DNA of 64,000 nucleotides. Source: Odobenus rosmarus divergens. Lineage: Eukaryota; Chordata; Mammalia; Carnivora; Odobenidae. The translations under genes and the position numbers were made by a program. Numbering within the stretch: the first letter of the stretch is position 1; the number at the start of each line of letters is the position of its first letter. The stretch covers positions 2,528,703-2,592,702 of the forward strand of contig NW_004450566.1 in assembly GCF_000321225.1 (NCBI RefSeq), in the 5' to 3' direction. The notes beneath the pieces are model-generated. The model was given only the letters and a program-made list of their open reading frames with translations. It searched no databases and was not told where the DNA came from. This document shows positions 1 through 11,794 of the stretch, in pieces.

Positions 1-619
1 TAAAATAATTATAAGTAAATGTATGCTCGGATAGATTTTATTGACCATAAAAAGAACAAATAGGCATTGCAGGTTTAGCGGAAAGTTCTTGTGCTGTCAT
101 TTATTCGTAGTCTAGGAGCTGGTCATTACTGACTGATCTTGGCCCAGTTTTCATTTCCTTTCTGCTTGCTGTGAATTTCATTTAAAAAGAAAAAAATAAT
201 TGATACAATAATTAAGTCTTCTTTTAAGCTATCAGCTATTGTTGTGAGAATCAGGAATTTAGAGATGTGACCTGAGGAAGGAAAAGGAGATTTGAAGAAA
301 GGCACCTTATCCTGGGCTTCGTTCTAGCTATTTATGATCCAGCCACAAGGCCTTTAATAGCCTTTTGTCTTGATTTTTCCCATCTGTAAAATGGCTTTAA
401 TGCCTTTGAGGTTGTTGGTTGGCTTTTGGTTTTTTGAGTCAAACAGCTGAAAATGACTTGATCTACTTTGGAGAGAGGAATTCTGTAAATATAGGAGCTG
501 CTTTTGTCAACTCTAGAAGGAGCCAACATGAGATAGGCCAAACACATGAAGTGTTTTTGTGATTATTTTTTTTTAAGTGTGATCTAGTGATAGCTGTAAG
601 TCCATAGCCCCAAAACGTT

Positions 620-632
620 GAGAGAGAGAGAG

Positions 633-664
<32 letters not shown>
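620..664. repeat. (GA)n(GT)n compound microsatellite
   Basis: A short GA run passes directly into about fourteen GT units. It is probably polymorphic in length. Short open frames rich in His-Thr or Leu-Ser that cross it on the minus strand are translation artefacts. Confidence 0.95.
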
Positions 665-667
<3 letters not shown>

Positions 668-1321
668 TCCTCCCCCCAGGTATGGGTACCCAATCTAGAC
701 TATATTTTTCTCTTCTTGGTCTTTGAAATGTAAAAATAGTGGGGGAGGTGGCTTGAGAGGTTGTCATCCCCCAGTCTTTTCTGCTGAACTAAAGCCAGAA
801 ACAGATTACGGGTTATTCCATTAAGGTTTAAAAGCACTTTAATACTGAAAAGATTAAAGTATTTTTCTAAAGTGATATTAGGGTTAGTTTTAAGTCTTCT
901 TCAGATGAAGTCCTAAATCTTGATATTATTTTGAAGTCTATGTCCACATCTTAAAATAATTATATATTTAATAATACTCTGATTATTTTTTTCCCCTCAC
1001 CTAGAATAGGAATGATAAAATCTTTTATGCCTGGAAAGATCACAAAAACAACCTCCTCATTTCTCAGCTGAGGAATCTAAGACTTGAAAGTATTGAAACT
1101 TTCTCCAGTGTAGAGACCTAAAAAGAATGTTTAAATAACACAAAGTACGTGTTAAAGTAAGTTTCTATAAAACTTGAGGTGGATGATTAGGAAAAGTATT
1201 TTCCTTTTCAGTAATTCTAGCATTCCCGCTTTATGGACCAGAATATAAAACTGATTGGTGCACACAACTGACCTGTATTGGCCATTCTTGCATCTTTTTA
1301 TGCTTTGAGAGGTTTCTAATT

Positions 1322-1536
1322 TAAAAAAAAAAATTTTTATTTTTTTATTAGAGAGAGAGAGTGTGCACACGCGGGGGCCGGCGGGAGGGGGGTTGTGCAG
1401 GAGGAGCAGAGGAAGAGGGACTAGCAGACTCCACACTGAGCCCAGCACGGGGCTCAATCCCAAGATGATGAGATCTTGACCTGAGCCCAAATCAAGAGTT
1501 GGGTGCTCAACCAACTGAGCCACCCAGGCACCCCTT
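1322..1536 (-). mobile_element. Can-SINE (tRNA-derived), antisense to RGMB
   Basis: Reads as the reverse complement of a Can-SINE: a T-rich tail remnant, GAGAGAG body, then the inverted head ending GAGCCACCCAGGCACCCC. TAATTT occurs on both sides and may be a short target-site duplication. A GC-rich expansion near 1372-1395 and many substitutions suggest an older copy. The Leu/Pro-rich reading frame across it is not a gene. Confidence 0.92.
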
Positions 1537-2567
1537 AATTTTTTTATATGAGAAGCTAGTGGCAAAACATCATTTGAAAATTGACTTTAAAAAGTGGGGC
1601 AGTAATAGTTTATTATTATTATTATTCATTTTAGCTTTGCTTAAATCATTAGGTGTATCTGAACTGTCGACTTAAGGAAAAAAGTCATTTGTATATACTC
1701 TTTAAGAATTCTGTGTGTTGTAGTTCCCTGGTTCTCTTTCTGATAAAACAGTAGGTGGAATCATCTGTCCGTGTAGCATGATTTCAATTTGGTTGTCCTT
1801 TTTTGATTCATTGTACCTTTCCTGATGGGCTGCTTGGGATCTGGGATCCAGTGGTGATGGATATTAAGGGAGAAGTAATGACACAGCTTGATCAAATAAA
1901 TGAGTCACTTTATTTTTTTAAGAGAACAGTTACATTTTGTAGCATCCAGGAGATTGTCAGTTTATATACAGTTTGTTAATAAACACCCCTAGAGAAATGC
2001 AGAATAACTTAGTACCTGGATTTTTTCTTACTATCCTGTAGCTGTACTAGAATCAGGTAAAGGTGTTTTAACTAATCATGCTGTAATTTAGGGGTCCCTG
2101 CCTAAGGTGTGGAACCTTAATCATGGTTTTCTGCATAGACCCCCTGCTTTCCAAAGCAAATGACTTAATGCCCTTTTCAAAATCAAAACAAAGTTCACAT
2201 CTTTGGCTCGGCCTTGGAGTTGGAGCAAAGGAATCTTTCTCAGAATGTAAACAATAGCAAAGTTGATAAGATACTCCATTTAGCCATTCCCTTGTAATTT
2301 TAACATAACACTGGGCTAGACTCGTGCACTCACAGCGGCTCATGATTTCAAGTTTTAAGGTAACTAATTGCGTGCAGTTTTTCTCCCAGTGGCTTAATTT
2401 GTGAGAGACACAGAAGCACAATGCAATCCTATTTCTGAAGGCCTTCTTAAAATAGGAGGATATGAAATCGAACAAACAGTTCCCAAAGGAAGATGTCATT
2501 TTCTCATGGTGGCTCAGGCGGTTATGAAGCATTCAGAAAACGTTGGGTCTTATCTTCTTTCTCATAG

Positions 2568-3076
2568 GTGACTGCCAACAGCCGGCCCAGTGTCGAATCC
2601 AGAAATGTACCACGGACTTTGTGTCTCTAACTTCACACCTGAACTCTGCTGTTGACGGTTTTGACTCGGAGTTTTGCAAGGCTCTGCGCGCCTATGCTGG
2701 CTGCACCCAGCGGACTTCAAAAGCCTGCCGTGGTAACCTGGTGTACCATTCTGCTGTGCTGGGTATCAGTGACCTCATGAGCCAGAGGAACTGTTCTAAG
2801 GATGGACCCACATCTTCTACCAACCCTGAAGTGACCCATGACCCTTGTAACTATCACAGCCACGCAGGAGCCAGAGAACACAGGGGAGGGGATCTGAACC
2901 CTCCTAGTTACCTTTTTTGTGGCTTGTTTGGAGATCCTCACCTTAGAACTTTCAAGGATCACTTTCAGACGTGCAAAGTGGAAGGAGCCTGGCCACTCAT
3001 AGATAATAATTATCTTTCAGTTCAAGTGACGAATGTGCCTGTGGTCCCTGGATCCAGTGCTACCGCTACAAATAAG
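2568..3076 (+). CDS. RGMB: RGMB, coding exon 2 (N-terminal and start of partial vWD region)
   Basis: RGMB is a GPI-anchored cell-surface protein that acts as a BMP2/4 co-receptor and binds neogenin; it works in axon guidance, BMP signalling and, through PD-L2, in immunity (family knowledge). The exon opens in phase 1 after the acceptor at 2567: the first Gly codon is completed by the previous exon and is followed by [13 protein letters not shown], the start of mature RGMB. Visible features are a Cys-rich N-terminal domain, an N-glycosylation sequon NCS (2789-2797), and [10 protein letters not shown] with the Gly-Asp-Pro-His autocleavage site at 2930-2941 that opens the partial von Willebrand type D region. 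The exon is 509 nt and ends in phase 0 after ATATNK at 3076. Where RGMA has CRGD this protein reads CRGN, and HRGGD lies further on at 2879-2893. The frame continues intact into exon 3 at 18161. Identification is very secure; the upstream Met in the open frame is intronic and is not the start. Confidence 0.97.
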
Positions 3077-3082
3077 GCAAGT
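3077..3082 (+). promoter_or_regulatory. RGMB: Non-canonical GC splice donor of RGMB intron 2
   Basis: The coding frame requires the exon to end at AAG (3074-3076) so that NK joins ITIIF of the next exon. The intron therefore begins GCAAGT, giving AAG|GCAAGT, the classic strong context for U2-type GC-AG introns. The nearest GT, four bases downstream, would put the next exon out of frame. Confidence 0.9.
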
Positions 3083-6000
3083 ATACTTTTTTCCTTCTGA
3101 CTTACAACTGTTTTGATTCTTGAGACAGTTTTTTTTCTTCAGACGATTTTTGAAGTATGATACAAAAGACCTAGTTTAAAAGGAACTTTTTCTTGTTCTT
3201 GACAAGCAATTAACAGGGTGAATGGAGGAGTAAACAAAAATTATTCAGTAAAGAATTTCTCACTGGAATCCTAGGGCTTATGTAAAATGTGGGTCTAAAT
3301 TTAAGCAGTGATATGAAAAATTAAAAACACAAGCTGAGGTTTTATGAAAAGACAGTCGTGTTTAATGGAAAAATGTATACTTATGTATGTTTTTTTTTTT
3401 ATCTGTGATGTCTTTTTTGAGGGTGACTCTTGTCACTTTGATTTCTAAATCGATATTCCGATTTTTCAGATAACTCAAGTGAGTGTTCGGAGTAAAGAAA
3501 GTTCTGAAACCTGGGGCAATAGCCCATCAGGAAACATAATTTATTGGAAATTTGGAAACCGTAGTAAAATATAATGGCTATAAGCCAGCTTCCTAGTTGC
3601 AAACCCACAATTGTGTTTTCATTCTTAACCTTGTTGTGACTAAGCAATTTTAGAATTGGATATTGTAGAGCAGTGATGTATGTAATCTCAGGATAACAAT
3701 TGAATGAAGACGCTGAGTGGAAAACTGACAAAATTAAATTAAGCTTACCCTGCCTAGCTGCCCCTGTGTTCTTGTTTGTTTGTTTTAAAGAAACACATAC
3801 TTAATAGAGATCATTTAAACCAACTTTAAGGCACCAATGTCAGTGCAAGTAGGTGAAGGGCTAGGAACGAGGTTCCCATTTGCCAGTGAGTGCTAATTCA
3901 GGCATTAGTAAGTAAATGTAGAGGTCAGAAAAAAGACTGTCCCAAGTAACTAGCTCCTTCCCAGTCTCCCCTAATCACAAAAATCACACAGACTGTCGTC
4001 TTGCTCCATTTCCTTTATTCATCAGTTGCTTTAGACTAAAATGTAATTGAAAAGGATCAAGCTTTTGTAATATTTATGACTGTTCTTTTGATTCCAAGAC
4101 ACCCTCCCTTGCCTCCAAACATGTGTGGCCTATTTTTTAAGCGAATTTAAATTATTTTACTTGGCATTTTGAGGAGGTAATTTTACAGCACCTCCGGAGA
4201 TATCTGGAGACACCCGGGGGTGTCACAAATCTAAGATTAGAAGTCATTGCTCTAAACAAAGAAGTCTATTACATTAGTCCAGACATCTTAGGGGAACTCA
4301 AAAATGTTTACACTTCAACTCCCAATAAAAGCCCAGGCTTGCCTTTCCAAATCCTACATCTCAAGCCTTCCCTCCTCTGGTTTTTATAAGTATTTAAATA
4401 ATTTTTCCTATTTGTATATTAAAATATGTGTTGGCTGTAAGTTATGGTAGAAAGTTACACAATTATGAAGTTACAAGACAAACCATGGCCAAAAATCCAT
4501 CATTGCTGCGGCGTCCTAGGGCATAAAACCTGGGAATAGTCTTCAGGAAAATGTGAGACTGAAAATTCAAGAAGGCAGTTCCACTGGGAATGGAGAAAGT
4601 CGTAATTGACGGCGTAGATAACTGAGGGCTTAGATGACCGTCAGCAGTACTTTGGAGATCAGCGGGTGCTTTGTGCATGGGAAAGTATTGGTTCTTTTCA
4701 CAAGCCCTAAGTTTAATTTTCCATGCCTTCCATCCAGTCCTGTGTCACTTCTGCTTGTTAATCAGCCTTTCAAAATTCTGTACTTTTTACTGATCATGGT
4801 GGAATTATTTGGGGACAACCAGTTACCTTTTGAGTATCGATATTACATGAATGGAACAATTGACACTGAAGTACTTTAGGTCAGTCCATTTCAGCTGTGA
4901 TCAGGTCTGTCATCGTTCATTGTTTTTAGCAAATGAGTAAGAAGTACAGCTTTGTTTCCCCCCTGCCCTGCAGGTTAGATAAGGATCAAAAGTTTCACCC
5001 TTTGCAAAACGGATGTGGGAGGCAAGTTGTCCTCTGACTTAAATTCCAGCAAACAGTAAGAATACTCAGCCTTGAAGTGCACTTTTGGAAAGTAGTTCCC
5101 ACATCTGATGAGCACGCCGTTCAGGAGCAGATGACTCTGTGGCTTCACGACCTCTGGTAGTTGTGAGGTTTTTGTCCTTTTGTTTTTTTGCAACTTCTGC
5201 AAAGCTCCCAAAAGCATCTGGAAGGTTACTGCTGAAGACCTATCTCAGTGCTGGTATGACCTATGCCGGTGAAACACAACTAAAGGCCTAAAATTTTGCA
5301 GCGTAATTTCCTTTTACCTACCCAGGGCCAAAATGAAACCTTTTAAAAATTCTAAGCAATGAAAAAATGACGGTAATAAAAATGCTCTGAGGCAAAAGTA
5401 CATATGAAATAAGTTCCCAAAAGATCTGATTTTTTTTTTTTATGTTTACTGCAATACTTTTTTAAAAAATCTTTCAGAAGGTTTTTTTTTATGAGCCTCT
5501 GCTTGACTGAGCCCTCAAACACATACATAGACCAGCTACGTGGTAACTTAGCACTGCACTCGGCAGATACCGTATCCTCCTTGGGGTCAAGCATTTTTAA
5601 TGACCCATGTGCTCAGTGTCACTAGATTGAAAAGCTGACCGGTGCTATGGTAGAGGTTGGCCAACTGTGCTGCTAAAATTGTCTGTAAGCACTCATTCAT
5701 TTCACTACCTTTAGCACTGAACTAAATCACTGGTCCCGGTTGTTAGGCCCAGTGAGGTCCTTAAGACAGTTCCTCAGTCCTGGGAACGTGGGTTCTTGAG
5801 CAAGCCATCTTCCAGGTCCTCTTTGTGATCCCTAGGTGCCCCTGAGTACCTTTCTCTCACCACAAAAAGACAAAAGGTGGGGGCGGGGGGGAATCTAAAC
5901 GGAATGAAAGAAAGTGAAGTCCTCTGTATTCAAGGGGCCATTTCTTAGCTAAGCCTTTTCCTTTGTCCACATAGCAAGCAGTTGAGTTCAGGGCAGCTAG

Positions 6001-8323
6001 ACCTGCAGCACTCAGCAATGTGGGCTTAGCTCCCACCCATCTGCTTTCTGTCCCCCCTTCCCTGGGGAACTTAGTGTGGTTTTCCAGTTGGTCACAGTGC
6101 ATACAGGTGTGCTTCCTCAAGGCCACTCGTGCTGTTAGGCCCTCCAAGGGCCTGTTTGGCTCCCTCTCTTCAGAGGAGTCTTGTGCGGTTGCTACTTCAC
6201 CAGGTAGGTGTGTTCCTAAAGGGGAGGCCAGGGCTAGCTTTTTATTTCCACCCCAGGGGCCGCGGGGCTTTCTGGCACACCTCCATGTCTCAGCTGAGAT
6301 CCCCACCAGCTCTGGGCCATCTTCCTCACCTTTGGTTGTGAGCGGCGGCTTCAGGCCTGCAGGCCCTAGAGAAGAGAGATGAGAGGGACAAGCTTAGAAC
6401 TGGCAGAGTTGGCTAAATAGGAAAGAGAAGCAGGTTTTGTTTTGGGGGGGAGGAGGAAACTATTTAGGTTCCAAAGAGGACACGTGTACCTAGCTCCCCT
6501 GGGCCTCAGGTAAATAGGCTAGATCACTTGTGCAGATAATTATCTTCTGTACCACCTCCTGCACATTCTGTTTGCCAGCCCCTTCATCTCCTCTTAACTT
6601 CACTCTGTGTATCTATGTATTTCTGTTTAAGTGGACTTATATGCCATGATTACAGAAAGTGATTTTGGAGTGAATTTTCTGGGAAGATTCTGTACTTTAC
6701 AGATATATTCCTAGCAGCCTGTATTAAGATTGCCAGTCTCTCGGGTACATATTTAGAGTGATTCCTTTCCAGAAAATTTCAGGAATGCATTTATTGTACA
6801 CCTAAACAATGGGAATACTTTTTAAACTTATTTTTTTTTACAAGTACTTTGGATACCTTTGGTTTATTTTTCTATTTGTTTTAACGTAATCATGTCCTTT
6901 TCCATCACTCCAGCTTTGTCATCCTGTCCTTCAATCTCAGTAAAACAAAATTATGAGTAGGAGGGGAGATGGGGGTTGACAGCAGGTTCCTTTATAGATA
7001 GGCTACAGAATTTTCCATGCTTCCTCCTTCAGTGAGAAAAGGTGGTTTACCTTAAAGTGTTTGCATTTGGGAAAGAGGTGTGTTGTTTGTCTTGCCCAAG
7101 CCAGGTGACTGCAGGCCACGTGGGTGAGCGCTCTGACGTGCCTTGTGCGCTCCCGCTATGGCTCTGGGCTTCCAGCTCCTGGTAATCCCATGGGCAGGAG
7201 CACCAGCGCCTCTCCAAAGCATGGGAAGAGGGCAGGCCTGGCACTTAACTATTTTTTGAAGTCCATAATTATCCCTAAAATCCAGATTCCAGCTACTTTC
7301 TGGGAAATGCCTGAAAACTTGGACTGGTTGATGAAACTAGAGATGTAGGAAGACTTTAGATTGTTTGGTTCATTCTTGCTTTCTGTCTCCTTCAAACTGT
7401 GTAACCCAAGGTGTTTCCTCGTGATACATCGTACTCCCTTGTGGGGTCCTAGAGCCTGACTTGGGTACTCTCCTCTCTTCTGATGCCCCTTTGCATGTAG
7501 CTGTTAGTCCATACAGTATATGGGCAGGTAAACCAGTGTTCTGGACCCTTTCTCTGTTGGTAACAAAAGCAAAGCCTGACGTGCCTGCATTTCAAAGGCT
7601 TTCCACTGTCATTTTAAGCAATTTCTGGATCAAGGTTGGAGAAACCATCCTCTTTGGACCCCAGGCCTCGTGCATTTTCTTTGTGGCCAAGTTTTTGTCC
7701 CCCATTATGTTTTTAGTACCTTTATGGACATCGTCTGAGCTACACAGTGGTGATCATTCTTATTTTTATCGACTAAAGAAGATGCCTCGTACTTTGACGG
7801 CAGGATTGTATTTTGGATATATGGACACTGTTCTTGCATGTTGCATTGTTACGGAGGGGACAGTGACATTTTCTTTAAGAATATAGAACCCTTGCCTTCC
7901 AGAGATCACAAACTTTCTGGCAGATATATTGTAACTAACTTTTAAAGGCTAAAATTGCTCTTTCTTTTGTTGGGATTACCTGTTAACGCAGGATATTCTT
8001 GCCATCTCTTTATAATAGCTCCTTGTCTTGGTCCTCATTTTTTGCAAAAATGGTTACCAAAAAAAAGACTGATTGAGGCATATTGAGGAACAGATGGGGA
8101 AGAAGTTTGCAGTTGTAGCTTCCTGCTCAGTGTAATCATTTCTCTGATAAAAACGTATGATTAACGCAGCACTGCCGCCACATGGCCTCCTTTGGGGGTG
8201 GGGGGACGGTGAGGGAGATGCAGAGGTGATTTCAGTCTCCGTCTCAATCTAAGCACATAACAAACCTGCAGCAATCGGTGGAGCATTGGGGGCTTGTGTG
8301 TAAAACTAGCCATTCGAGGTTTC

Positions 8324-8385
8324 TTTCTAGAACATTGGTAGGCTGATTCTGGTGTTTCTAGAACATTTGTAAACTGGTTCAGGTG
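8324..8385. repeat. Two tandem 31-bp units with TTCTAGAAC
   Basis: Units 8324-8354 and 8355-8385 both start TTTCTAGAACATT and end GGTG, and a third copy begins with TTTCT at 8386. Identity is roughly 80 percent. Each unit contains the dyad TTCTAGAA, which resembles a heat-shock-factor half-site pair. Regulatory function is only a suggestion. Confidence 0.85.
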
Positions 8386-8550
8386 TTTCTACTTAGCAAG
8401 TTGTCACAGGTGTCAAGAAGGGGCCAGAGAGAGGGGCTGATGTACCCAGGGCATATCTCTCCCCCTGGTCACTGTCACAGGTCAGTGGTTTTACTCCTGG
8501 GATTTGGCATGGTCTCCCTTTCCACCTACCACAGTCAAGGTGGCCCCTCA

Positions 8551-8634
8551 CACCTGGATTTCCTTATTCCCATAGGGTCTAGAACCCTTGCTTACACCTA
8601 GATTTCCTTATTTCCAGCAGGGTCTAGAACCTGG
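8551..8634. repeat. Two tandem units of about 42 bp
   Basis: CACCTGGATTTCCTTATTCC followed by AGGGTCTAGAACC (unit starting 8551) recurs as CACCTAGATTTCCTTATTTCC followed by AGGGTCTAGAACC (unit starting 8595). Both share GTCTAGAAC with the 31-bp repeats 200 bp upstream, so the area may have duplicated repeatedly. Confidence 0.85.
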
Positions 8635-8999
8635 CTGCCACTTTTAAAAGGTTGTTGGTCTTTAATACCAAAAGCTTTCTAGAATTTGACTGTCAGTCTC
8701 CGATTCTTAAATTCATTTGTCTGGGTCCTGTCTCATTTATAAAACGCATGAAAGCATGTCATCAATGACCTCCTCCCTGAATTTACTTATTGTGGAAACA
8801 ATATTGAAACAGTAAAGAATAGTTTTTAGAAGAGAAGTCAGCTATAAATCCAGGTGGTAATGTTCTTATTTTAACCTTTTCCATTTCCTTCATAGCTCCG
8901 GTTTGTATTGGGTATAAGGTTTTAGGCTCAGGAACTAGCTAACTTTGTTTCATACAGGTTCAGCAAATTTTCTGTGGAGGTAAAAGGATTTCCAAGTAT

Positions 9000-9012
9000 G
9001 GGGGGGGGGGGG
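9000..9012. repeat. Poly-G run
   Basis: Thirteen consecutive G residues on the RGMB sense strand within the intron. Likely length-variable and prone to sequencing error. Confidence 0.95.
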
Positions 9013-9119
9013 CAGAAAATGGAGGAGAAATTATTAGCTGTATGGTATATCCTGAAGCATGAAAGATCATTTTGTAAGATAAATGGGCCTACCTTGGTTA
9101 TTGTTTATGCTGTACTTTT

Positions 9120-9316
9120 TTTTTTTTTTTAAGATTTTATTTATTTATTTGAGAGGGGCAGTGAGCATGCGTGCATTAACGGGGTGCAGGGGGGCAGAGA
9201 GCAGACCCCCTACTGAGCAAGGAGCCCAACGTGGAGCTGGATCCCAGGACCCTGGGACCATGACCTGAGCCGAGCCTCAGGCAGATGCTTAACCAGCTGA
9301 ACCACCCAGACGCTGC
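9120..9316 (-). mobile_element. Can-SINE, antisense to RGMB, with 14-bp TSD
   Basis: Inverted Can-SINE: T-rich tail, AAGATTTTATTTATTTATTT, GAG-rich body, and inverted head ending at AACCACCCAGACGC. It is flanked by the perfect duplication TATGCTGTACTTTT at 9106-9119 and 9317-9330, which fixes both ends of the insertion and shows L1-mediated retroposition. Confidence 0.96.
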
Positions 9317-9674
9317 TATGCTGTACTTTTCTGTACAGGCTACATCATCATGTTGTCCATATGCATTTAAATACCCTGGGTAATGAGTCTTTTACCATCT
9401 TCATTCTCTAGAATGAAGAGACTTAAAGATGTTAGTAGAAACCATCTAAAATTATGTAAAGTTTATATCTGTGTATCTGCTAAGTCCTGTATTTTGAATC
9501 GTCCTTCACTGTGCCACTCCCTCTGTCCCAGCTGTGGTTTAGGAGGAGGAGACGACTTTCAGAATATCCCGCATTTGTAAATGAAAATAACCCATCTCCT
9601 GCCCAAGCCAGGCAGGTTTCCATTGCCGCGCCTGCCGGTGGGCCTCTTTAAAACAGTCATGCTCTGCATGCTCT

Positions 9675-9714
9675 GCTGGTTTCAACCATGCTCTCCTGCA
9701 TGGTTGAAACCAGC
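9675..9714. repeat. Perfect 16-bp inverted repeat with 8-nt loop
   Basis: Left arm GCTGGTTTCAACCATG (9675-9690), loop CTCTCCTG (9691-9698), right arm CATGGTTGAAACCAGC (9699-9714). All 16 positions pair. The stem lies in the RGMB intron and would fold in the pre-mRNA. It is shorter than a typical pre-miRNA stem and I have no evidence of processing. Confidence 0.97.
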
Positions 9715-11794
9715 GGCACCGGCCAAGTCTGATACACGGCTGAGCGTTACGACTTCTTTTACTGTCACATTTCCCAGTGTCTCTCTCTGCCCTATTTTCT
9801 TTGAGTCAACATTTTGAGAGGAAGGGGCGAGAAGGAAGCATTGGATGGTTGGTACATTTCTGTTGGCTTCAATTAATGCTAACCAGACAGTTTTGCCAGC
9901 GCAGCATGTGGCCCGTAAAAAGTTACCTACAGTAGTGAACAATGCACAGTCTACCTTCCCCATTCTGTCTGGATTTGTTCGCACTGCAGTAGAACTTGCT
10001 CTTCCACTGTTTTGAATTTTGTGTTCTTGTGGGTAGGGTAACGGAAGGACTTTTTAAACTGCTCAACTTGTAAGTGATAACTAACAAGAATAGCAACACA
10101 CATCTGAGGTACAGACTTGAACTGTGAAAACACGGCACTGTTGCTTGTAGAAAGGGCTTTCAGCGAAACTGGGTCTGTGGCGAGAGGAGTTCTTTGTGTC
10201 CAAGTTAGCTGGTTATTTTAAGAGTGGAAGCCAAAAGAATGTTTGGCTAATTCTGGTGGGGTTGTTTGAGTGTTAGAACACAGTTTGTGTACCGTGGGTA
10301 GATTGATAGGACAGCATTTAAACACTAAATTCTTTGCATCGGCTCCTGAAATATAGGGGGTGCAGGTTTAATGTCTACACTGAAAGGCGTGCGAGAGTGC
10401 GTCTCTGTGTCGCCCTCTGCGCTTGCATGCTCTTGCTGTCTTCCTCTCTCGCTGCCTCAGGCGGATGAAGACCGAGGATATTATTTTGTAGCATTTCAGT
10501 TAACTGGCTTGAAATAGAGGGTTATTGCCTCTAACCTCCTCTTTCCTGAATGGGCTTTTTTTTTAATAGCCCTGCGAACTTGAAACTGAACCTAGAAGTG
10601 GCAGGGTGTGAGTGTACTGTAAAGACCTTCAAGCCCTTTTACTTTTTTCAGTTTTGAGAGGTGATTTAAAGTGATCGGAGACTGATTTCCTAATCCCCAT
10701 TGCTTAGGGCAACAGCTATGCTGAACCAAGGCCTAGAGCTGTTTGCCAGAGGTCCTGCTCTAGGGCCTCAGGATCTGTGGCACTGCCCCCTCCCCCAGGG
10801 GATCCCTGAAGGCAAGACCTGCTAGGGCAGATTCTGGCCCCTAGAGTTACTGCTTCCAGCCCTGGTTCTCACCTTTCAAAATACTTCTGGCCTCTGGTCA
10901 GAAGCACAGTTGGCAGCTGAGGCCTGTAATACTGTCCACACATACCCAACTTCCCATCTAAAAGCATCATGAGTCCCTACACGTGCCGGCCTCCTTACAA
11001 CGCGAAGTCTGAACACAGCAAACAGACATGTTCCATGTTGAGTCCTCTGAGTGGCTAAGACTCGAGGACTCAAGGCCTTTCCTCCGCATGCCCAGCGCAG
11101 CATGGCTCTGTACAAGGAAGCTGGCAAGTTTCACTGTCTCAGAGCCTATTTATACTTCCAGCCTTTCTTGTCTTCTGTCTACAGAAATTACTCTTTGGAA
11201 GTTGACATTTTTGTGCCTCTTTCATGTATCGTCCCTGGGCCTGCTTCCTTTTCACTCTTGCATATTCTTTCCAGCCAGTGAGCTTCATGCTTCTCCTCTG
11301 GACCACCCTAGGAGCCTCAGCCGTGGGTGTCCTTCGCCTCTGCTTTGGTTTCTTCTTTCTCTGTTGCCAAGAAGCCCTCCAGCAGCCAAGGCAGCCCTTG
11401 TTCCTGCATGTATTACCTGGGGCAACACTGAAGACTAAATAAGGCTGATCCATTCCATTTCTCTGGAATCCTGGAAGTGCTCCTAGAACAGAGCTCTGTG
11501 CAGAGATTCTGAGGGTAGAGAAACCTACTTTGAGACCTCTTTTGAAGGTATCAGGCCCTTAAGTGCTCATTCCAGCCCTAAGAGGAGTCTAGGATAAGAT
11601 TTTTCATCTGCTGCCCTCCCCTTTAACACATGTACTATCTGTTAGCGTCTAACAAAATACACTTTTCTAGGTCTGAAGTTCAGCCTTCCTGTAGGTGAAT
11701 ACTTGATGTATAGGTTATGTCATAATTGTAAAATTACATTTCAGTTAGTAACCATCGCAACCTTTGCCCTAAATACTGAATATATAAATATGTT

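Larger units (their letters stand above)
1..2567 (+). other. 3' part of RGMB intron 1
   Basis: Non-coding sequence upstream of the first RGMB exon in the window. It ends in a usable splice acceptor: a pyrimidine-rich stretch followed by CTCATAG at 2561-2567. It holds a GA/GT microsatellite and one antisense Can-SINE, listed separately. The remainder is AT-rich and I recognise nothing in it. The intron start and the exon with the RGMB signal peptide lie outside the window. Confidence 0.85.

Noticed and set aside
463..767. Minus-strand His-Thr and Leu-Ser frames
   Set aside because: Translations of the GA/GT microsatellite.
4138..4260. Possible hAT-type MER fragment (ATATCTGGAGACACCCGGGG)
   Set aside because: Only one short stretch is reminiscent; no terminal repeats or borders could be seen.
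5857..6382. 149- and 120-codon frames on opposite strands at the same site
   Set aside because: They overlap each other in a GC-rich patch, contain no domain, and mutually argue for composition effects.
7461..7886. 141-codon plus-strand frame in RGMB intron 2
   Set aside because: No recognisable domain, no splice context or promoter; consistent with a chance frame.
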